Below, one piece after another: positions 59,201-64,000 of a DNA stretch of 64,000 bases. A program made the translations under genes and the position numbers. The notes under the pieces are model-generated. The model did not search any database. It saw only the letters and a list, made by a program, of their open reading frames with translations, and was not told where the DNA came from. Source of the stretch: Bacteroidota bacterium (GTDB taxonomy: Bacteria; Bacteroidota; Bacteroidia; Flavobacteriales; Schleiferiaceae); contig QQUU01000082.1 in the NCBI GenBank assembly GCA_003385605.1, positions 1-64,000 of the forward strand. The letters are read 5' to 3'. Every line of letters begins with the position of its first letter. The stretch's first letter is position 1.

Positions 59201-59228
59201 AAAAAGGCGCCCCGCTGGGGCGCCTTTT
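59201..59228. terminator. Bidirectional intrinsic terminator
   Basis: AAAAAGGCGCCCC-GCT-GGGGCGCCTTTT: 13-bp arms with a 3-base loop, A/T tracts on both sides. It serves the TonB receptor on the plus strand and ppc on the minus strand. Confidence 0.9.
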
Positions 59229-59249
59229 CTCATAATGTGAAATTTGCGT

Positions 59250-61790
59250 TTACGCACTGTTACGCGAGGCATTGATGTTTCCATACAACGATCGTACTAC
59301 AAGCTTTTCAAGTATAGCTTTTTCCTGATCAGTACAATCACAGTCTCGAAGCGTGATAAGCGCATATTGCTGAATTACTAGCAGTGATAGTACGATGTTC
59401 TCTCGCAAGGCGATAGAAGCTTTAATACCAGGGTTATTCGACAACAACTCTGGCTGGCCACTGATCTTCAGCACCCACTGCTGCGTGCGCTCGAATTCCT
59501 CGTTCATGGAAGACCAAAAGCTACCAAACTTCGGATCATCTGCCATGTAGGAGGTTAGCGGGAAGAACGTCTTACACATACTTTGCATAGAATTCTCAAC
59601 GAGTGTTCTAAAGAACTTCGACTTCTTGTACAGCGCCTCAACCTCGTGCAACTTGCCTTCAGATGCCAATTGCTCAATGGCTTGACCCAAGCCGTAGAAT
59701 CCAGGAATATTCATCTTTAGTTGCGACCAAGCACCTACAAATGGAATGGCGCGAAGGTCATCTAATTCCAATTTCTTGGCTTTACCACGCTTTGAAGGAC
59801 GGGAACCAATATTGGCCATTCCGTAAAACTTCAATGGGCTCATTTCCTCGAGGAATTCCGTAAACAGTGGATTTTCTTTCAGCGCAGTATAACTCTTCAA
59901 ACTGATATCACTCAACTGTTCTAAAAGTTGACGTTCAGCCGGTTGCAACAGTTTGGTATCGTCTTCCAACAAGAGGTTTTCTAAACCGGCGGTAATCAAC
60001 TGCTCCATGTTGAACTGGGCACTTTCTGGCGTACCAAAGTTGCTTGAAATCGTCTGCCCTTGAACTGTCAGCTGGATTTCAGAGGAAGCAATGTTCTTAC
60101 CTAACGAAGCATAGAAATTGTGGGTATTACCCCCACCACGTGCAGGTGGTCCCCCACGGCCGTCAAAGAAGAGCACATCTATATCGTTCTGTTTAGATAC
60201 ACGGGTGAGGTTCTCCTTCGCTCGGTAGATGTTCCAGTTGGCAGACATATAACCACCGTCTTTCGTACCGTCGGAGAATCCGAGCATAATGGTCTGCTTG
60301 TTTCCTCTACGCTGCAAATGGGCGCGGTAGTTTTCATCAGAATACAAGGTGTTCATGGATGCTCCCGCACCTACCAAATCGTCAATAGTTTCAAAAAGAG
60401 GAACTACATCCACGGTTACCTTCTCAGTACCAAAGGCCGTCCAACGGGCTAAGGCGAATACGCGTGCCACATCCATAGCACCTCTACAGTTTGAAATAAT
60501 ATACCTGTGGGCACCTTTTGGACCATTGGACGCTTGAATGGCGCGAATAGTCTTAAAGCTCTGCAATGTATCATCAATGCGATCATCTCCGGTGAGTGTT
60601 CCGTCCCATGTGGCATTCATCTTGAAGAGCTCTTCCGGGGTTTCCGGCTCTTGAAGACCTAACTGATCGAGCAGCGCATCGAAAGCACGCTTAATTTCTC
60701 GGCTGTCTTGGCGAATATCGATGCTTGCAAAGTGCGATCCGAACAATGCCACACGGTCGAGTAATTCTTCGACCAATTCTACGAAGATGCTGTCGTGTTT
60801 TTGGATCAAATCTGAACGCACTCCACGCAGGGCTTCCCGGAACGAAATAAAGTCCCAATCCTCCTGATGACGGATGCAACGAAGTACTTGCTTTTCAATC
60901 GCCATGAGGTCTTCATAGACACCATCAAAGGAAATTCTGCGTCGGAGACTGCGTAGGTCCTGATAGTAACATTGGAGCAGTACATCGCGAAGACGGTCTG
61001 CCACCTTTTTAGTGGTTTCTACACTTACGAACGGGTTTCCGTCACGGTCACCTCCTGGCCAAAAACCAAGGTTGATAAGATTCAGTGTGCCGTCCCAATC
61101 TGGAAGGCTTCGACGCATTTCAGCGGTAATGTCTCCGGCACTCTTGTAAAATACATTTTGTAAGTACCAAATGAGGTTGATGGCCTCATCGTAAGGAGTT
61201 GGCTTTTTCTTTTGGAAAAACGGTGTCTTACCTAGCTGCTTGAGGTACATGCGAATGGAGGACAAGTCGTTTTTCTGGATGGCCTCTGTTAAGTCGGTAA
61301 TGATGGCAAGAACTCGACCCGGGTAAAACTGCGTAGGGTGTGCTGTAAGAACAGGACGAATAGAAAACTCTTGCAATCTATTCTTGAGTTCGTCGAGATT
61401 ACCAGTGCGTTCGGTGCGCATCATCAACTCACTTAGGGACCCTTTTCCACTCAAGTTATTGAGCTTCCCGTAGGCAGCATCCTCGAGGGCATCTACCAAT
61501 ACTACTTGACGTTCGACATATTGCAAAACTTTGAACAAGAAGTTGTGTCTGCTCTGCAAATCTTCACCCTCTTTGTACTCGTCAAAGAACTGCTCTATGA
61601 TGTCCTTTGGGCTATGGCCTTCCGCTAATCGGTTCAAGCAGTACTCGTTGAGGATGGGAATGAACATCCCCGTATTACGTATACCGTCTAAGGGCAAAGT
61701 AAGAAAGAGACTATTGTAGAGCTGAAACTTCAGTCCTACTTGATTCTCATAATTCGCAGCACTTAACGCGAGATTTTCCTGTGTTTCCAT
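59250..61790 (-). CDS. ppc: Phosphoenolpyruvate carboxylase
   Basis: 846 residues. Landmarks: VLTAHPTQFYPGRVLAI (about 151, catalytic His; Gln follows where E. coli has Glu), GGDRDGNPFVS (about 246), FASIDIRQDS (about 356), MLGFSDGTKDGGYMSANW (about 506), DGRGGPPARGGGNTH (about 548) and the C-terminal NINASRNSA. It adds bicarbonate to PEP to make oxaloacetate, refilling the TCA cycle. At 846 residues it is slightly shorter than the E. coli enzyme. It lies 2 bp from the aldo/keto reductase gene, so the two probably share a transcript. Confidence 0.95.
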   Translation of the reverse strand: METQENLALSAANYENQVGLKFQLYNSLFLTLPLDGIRNTGMFIPILNEYCLNRLAEGHSPKDIIEQFFDEYKEGEDLQSRHNFLFKVLQYVERQVVLVDALEDAAYGKLNNLSGKGSLSELMMRTERTGNLDELKNRLQEFSIRPVLTAHPTQFYPGRVLAIITDLTEAIQKNDLSSIRMYLKQLGKTPFFQKKKPTPYDEAINLIWYLQNVFYKSAGDITAEMRRSLPDWDGTLNLINLGFWPGGDRDGNPFVSVETTKKVADRLRDVLLQCYYQDLRSLRRRISFDGVYEDLMAIEKQVLRCIRHQEDWDFISFREALRGVRSDLIQKHDSIFVELVEELLDRVALFGSHFASIDIRQDSREIKRAFDALLDQLGLQEPETPEELFKMNATWDGTLTGDDRIDDTLQSFKTIRAIQASNGPKGAHRYIISNCRGAMDVARVFALARWTAFGTEKVTVDVVPLFETIDDLVGAGASMNTLYSDENYRAHLQRRGNKQTIMLGFSDGTKDGGYMSANWNIYRAKENLTRVSKQNDIDVLFFDGRGGPPARGGGNTHNFYASLGKNIASSEIQLTVQGQTISSNFGTPESAQFNMEQLITAGLENLLLEDDTKLLQPAERQLLEQLSDISLKSYTALKENPLFTEFLEEMSPLKFYGMANIGSRPSKRGKAKKLELDDLRAIPFVGAWSQLKMNIPGFYGLGQAIEQLASEGKLHEVEALYKKSKFFRTLVENSMQSMCKTFFPLTSYMADDPKFGSFWSSMNEEFERTQQWVLKISGQPELLSNNPGIKASIALRENIVLSLLVIQQYALITLRDCDCTDQEKAILEKLVVRSLYGNINASRNSA

Positions 61791-61792
61791 AC

Positions 61793-62656
61793 TTATGGTA
61801 TTCTGACTCCTGTAGAAGCTTGGTAAATGCTATACCATTGCTGGCGGTCTAGCTTGATGCTCAAGGCTTCTTTACTTTTTACGAGGTGGTCTTCTTTCGT
61901 GGTTCCTATGACAGGTAATATTCCAGCAGGATGCTGCATGAGCCAAGCCAAAGCTATGACTTGTGGTGTTGTTCCAAATTCATCCGCCCACTTCTTCAAC
62001 TCTTCAACCAAAGCTGTAGGCAAATCTCCGCCACCGAGCGGCGACCACGCCATAGGAACAATACCGTCTTTGGTGCATTGGTCGAGCGTTCCGTCGGAAA
62101 AGGCCTGAAGCGCTTTTACAGAAATTTCGAGTTGATGGGTTCCAACTGGGACACTTTCACTGAGCATTTCAATCTGGCTTTTTGTGAAATTACTCACACC
62201 AAAGCTGCGCACTTTTCCACTGCGATAAAGGAGCTCAAAGGCCTCGCCAATCTCGTCTGGATTCATCAGAAAATCTGGACGATGAAGCAGCAAGACATCA
62301 ATATAATCTGTGCCTAGTTGTCTCAGACTGTCCTCTGCACTTTGCAATATGTGCTCTTTAGAACTGTCGTATGCCTTAATGTAGTGTTGTGGCTTATTAT
62401 CACATACGCGAAGGATACCGCATTTGGTGACGATTTCCATTTGCTCGCGAAGTTCAGGATGGCTTTTTAATACTTCGCCAAATTCAGCTTCCGTAGTATG
62501 GTCTCCATAAATGTCGGCATGGTCGAAAGTGGTGAAGCCTAATTCTAAGCTTTTCTCAATCATTCGCTGATAATCCGATGTCTTGAAATTCGCATCCCAG
62601 ATGCCCCAACGCATGGTACCAACAACAATGTCACTCATCCAAGGAGTACTATACAT
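61793..62656 (-). CDS. Aldo/keto reductase
   Basis: 287 residues; ATG at 62638 (MSDIVVGTMRWGIWD) is an alternative start. TIM-barrel AKR with catalytic Asp-Tyr (FDHADIYGDHTTE, about 45-53), Lys (VTKCGI) and His (LLLHRPD). VRSFGVSNFTKSQIEML and AWSPLGGGDL are standard AKR segments, and the NADPH site lies at VIGTTKEDHLVKSKEAL. It reduces carbonyl compounds with NADPH; substrate unknown. Confidence 0.9.
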   Translation of the reverse strand: MYSTPWMSDIVVGTMRWGIWDANFKTSDYQRMIEKSLELGFTTFDHADIYGDHTTEAEFGEVLKSHPELREQMEIVTKCGILRVCDNKPQHYIKAYDSSKEHILQSAEDSLRQLGTDYIDVLLLHRPDFLMNPDEIGEAFELLYRSGKVRSFGVSNFTKSQIEMLSESVPVGTHQLEISVKALQAFSDGTLDQCTKDGIVPMAWSPLGGGDLPTALVEELKKWADEFGTTPQVIALAWLMQHPAGILPVIGTTKEDHLVKSKEALSIKLDRQQWYSIYQASTGVRIP

Positions 62657-62693
62657 AGCAAAAGTGTTAGGGGTGCAACTTAGTAAAAACCCA

Positions 62694-63536
62694 TTACTTG
62701 ACCTTAATTACTTTGAGCCATTTTCGACCTGTTTTACGCAGTTCTATAGCTTCCATACTATGGTTGGGTCGGCCTAAAATATCAAAATGGGCATCCAGTG
62801 AGAGCGTATCTATGTGGGGCTCCGTGGAAGTGCCGAGCAACTCCTCTTCAAAGTATAACTGTTGGCCAGGACAAATATCTGGATGGTCTGCACCGAGCCA
62901 GTAAACCTTGTGTGGACCTCTTCCCACCAAAGTAAGTGGTTTATTACTCGCATAGAGATTCGGCGGGAAGAAGAACCAACCTTGAGCCCCAGTTGATTTC
63001 AAAGTTCCTTCCCCCACTAGGTAGATGGGATAATGTGAGCTTTTTGGCATGTGGTTTACTACCAAAGGCATACCTGCTTTGAGCAAGGTCAGTTGCGGGG
63101 CTAATGAGGTACCTGTAAAAGGCTGATCACAACACGCCATATAGGTACTCTTAAAAGCACTGTCAATAAAAAGACTGGCCTGGTATACACCCGAAGATTT
63201 ACCCGTGGTTTTCCATTCGAAATGAACGGTATCGGCATGTATTGAAAGCGACGCAACTGAAGATAAAGCGGGAAGATTTTGCAACGCCAACCCAAAGGAA
63301 ATTGAGTCTTCAGACCGAGAAGAAGGGTAGAATCGATCATTTTCGACCCAACTAAAATCAGAAGTATCGATACTTTCTAGTTCCTGCTGTACAGTTGTGG
63401 ATAACGTAAAGCTTTCAACACTTTGAGATGTAAATAGCTGTTTTTCAGCTTTTAACGATAGGTTTTGAGCTAGAAAAATAGCTGTGACGATTGTTGGGCG
63501 CCATAAAATTGGCCCCAGAAAAGGAGTGCGTTTCAT
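62694..63536 (-). CDS. Hypothetical exported protein
   Basis: 280 residues. A hydrophobic N-terminus (IVTAIFLAQNLSLKA) suggests export. The rest is beta-rich with no known motif; a CC pair occurs at YMACCDQPF. The C-terminal stretch (LRKTGRKWLKVIKVK) is basic. It lies 38 bp upstream of the aldo/keto reductase gene on the same strand. No function can be given. Confidence 0.6.
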   Translation of the reverse strand: MKRTPFLGPILWRPTIVTAIFLAQNLSLKAEKQLFTSQSVESFTLSTTVQQELESIDTSDFSWVENDRFYPSSRSEDSISFGLALQNLPALSSVASLSIHADTVHFEWKTTGKSSGVYQASLFIDSAFKSTYMACCDQPFTGTSLAPQLTLLKAGMPLVVNHMPKSSHYPIYLVGEGTLKSTGAQGWFFFPPNLYASNKPLTLVGRGPHKVYWLGADHPDICPGQQLYFEEELLGTSTEPHIDTLSLDAHFDILGRPNHSMEAIELRKTGRKWLKVIKVK

Positions 63537-63600
63537 AATGAAGGGGTTTAGGTTAATAAAACTGCTCCTTAATAAGTTAGTCTACGGGGATAAAAGAGCC

Positions 63601-63608
63601 TACTTTTG
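63601..63608 (+). promoter_or_regulatory. Bacteroidota -7 box (TACTTTTG) upstream of typA
   Basis: Exact TAnnTTTG match placed 21 bp before the typA ATG, giving a short leader. The -33 box is not clear. Confidence 0.5.
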
Positions 63609-63628
63609 CAGCGAAAATCACAACCCTC

Positions 63629-64000
63629 ATGAATTTGAGAAATATTGCAATTATTGCACACGTCGATCACGGTAAGACTACCCTGGTAGATAACATGTTA
63701 CACACGGCGAAACTGTTCCGTGACAACCAGCAAGTAGACGACCTTCTGCTCGATAATAATGATCTTGAGCGCGAGCGCGGGATTACCATTTTGTCGAAGA
63801 ATGTGAGCATTCGTTGGAAGGATACCAAAATCAACATCATCGATACCCCGGGTCACAGTGACTTCGGTGGTGAAGTTGAGCGTGTCTTGAACATGGCGGA
63901 CGGTGTGATTCTTTTGGTAGATGCCTTTGAGGGTCCTATGCCCCAAACGCGTTTCGTATTGCAGAAAGCACTAGCGCTAGGCAAAGTGCCTATCGTAGTC
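63629..64000 (+). CDS. typA: Translational GTPase TypA/BipA, 5' part (runs off window)
   Basis: 124 codons are visible, starting [21 protein letters not shown]1 loop AHVDHGKTT (residues 9-17), switch [14 protein letters not shown] (about 49-61), G3 [12 protein letters not shown] (about 77-88) and the [18 protein letters not shown] stretch are typical of TypA/BipA rather than EF-G or LepA. It acts on the ribosome in stress adaptation and assembly. The frame is open to the last base. Confidence 0.95.
   Translation, partial: MNLRNIAIIAHVDHGKTTLVDNMLHTAKLFRDNQQVDDLLLDNNDLERERGITILSKNVSIRWKDTKINIIDTPGHSDFGGEVERVLNMADGVILLVDAFEGPMPQTRFVLQKALALGKVPIVV

Overview
The window comes from a marine-type member of the Bacteroidota, most likely class Flavobacteriia. 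The signs are a type IX secretion (T9SS) C-terminal sorting domain, an RteC-like regulator, a tyrosine recombinase with the Bacteroidota 'TGLAYAD' box, SpvB/RHS proteins, a HYC_CC_PP-type metal protein, a CC-plug TonB receptor and TAnnTTTG-type promoters. Everything here is read by eye from the sequence; no database search was possible.

Bases 102-40541 form one integrative element of about 40.4 kb. It sits in the 3' end of the tmRNA gene (ssrA), whose last ~124 bases start the window. A 26-bp imperfect direct repeat (23/26; last 16 bp identical) bounds it. The integrase gene lies next to the left end. Both ends carry the same putative arm sites, including helically phased TGTCA/TGACA motifs. 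The element brings a substitute terminator for ssrA, and the original terminator is now at 40560-40589, beyond the right end.

The left half of the element (3.9-19.9 kb) looks like a provirus. A long minus-strand operon (15310 down to 3873) encodes small virion-like proteins, several single-span membrane proteins, a transglutaminase-fold protein, a GH73 lysin, a holin-like and a spanin-like protein, a repeat-rich fibre, RadC and a RecA-like ATPase. No terminase, portal, head protease, tape measure or tail tube was seen, and no relaxase or conjugation gene. I infer a tail-less, possibly membrane-containing, virus lineage. Next to it are an Abi_2 abortive-infection gene with a terminator-like leader RNA, a TOPRIM primase-helicase, DUF4248-like and excisionase-like HTH proteins and a frameshifted RteC-like regulator.

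The right half of the element (20-40 kb) is a toxin island. A small CPNACP-tailed protein, a polytopic membrane protein, a histidine kinase and a LuxR-type response regulator form one operon. A 22-bp palindrome lies before that operon, and the same core palindrome lies before the next operon, which encodes a T9SS-sorted protein and a giant SpvB/RHS protein split by a frameshift. The RHS tip is a zinc-metallopeptidase domain followed by a secreted candidate immunity protein. Two orphan tips follow, one on each strand. They share a 418-bp core repeat with the main gene and carry an NlpC/P60-like and a JAMM-type peptidase domain, each with its own exported candidate immunity protein. An IS3-family element has cut one immunity gene.

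From 40.6 kb the sequence is ordinary chromosome: SulP transporter and glycosyltransferase; a TetR-controlled ABC/HlyD/TolC-type export operon whose ATPase has degenerate motifs; a fructose/fructan operon (sugar porter, PfkB kinase, GH32); a mutarotase-like protein, FemAB-like acyltransferase and HTH regulator; PurT; a metal-handling trio (HYC_CC_PP-like, HMA, TonB receptor); PEP carboxylase; an aldo/keto reductase; a hypothetical protein; and the start of TypA/BipA.
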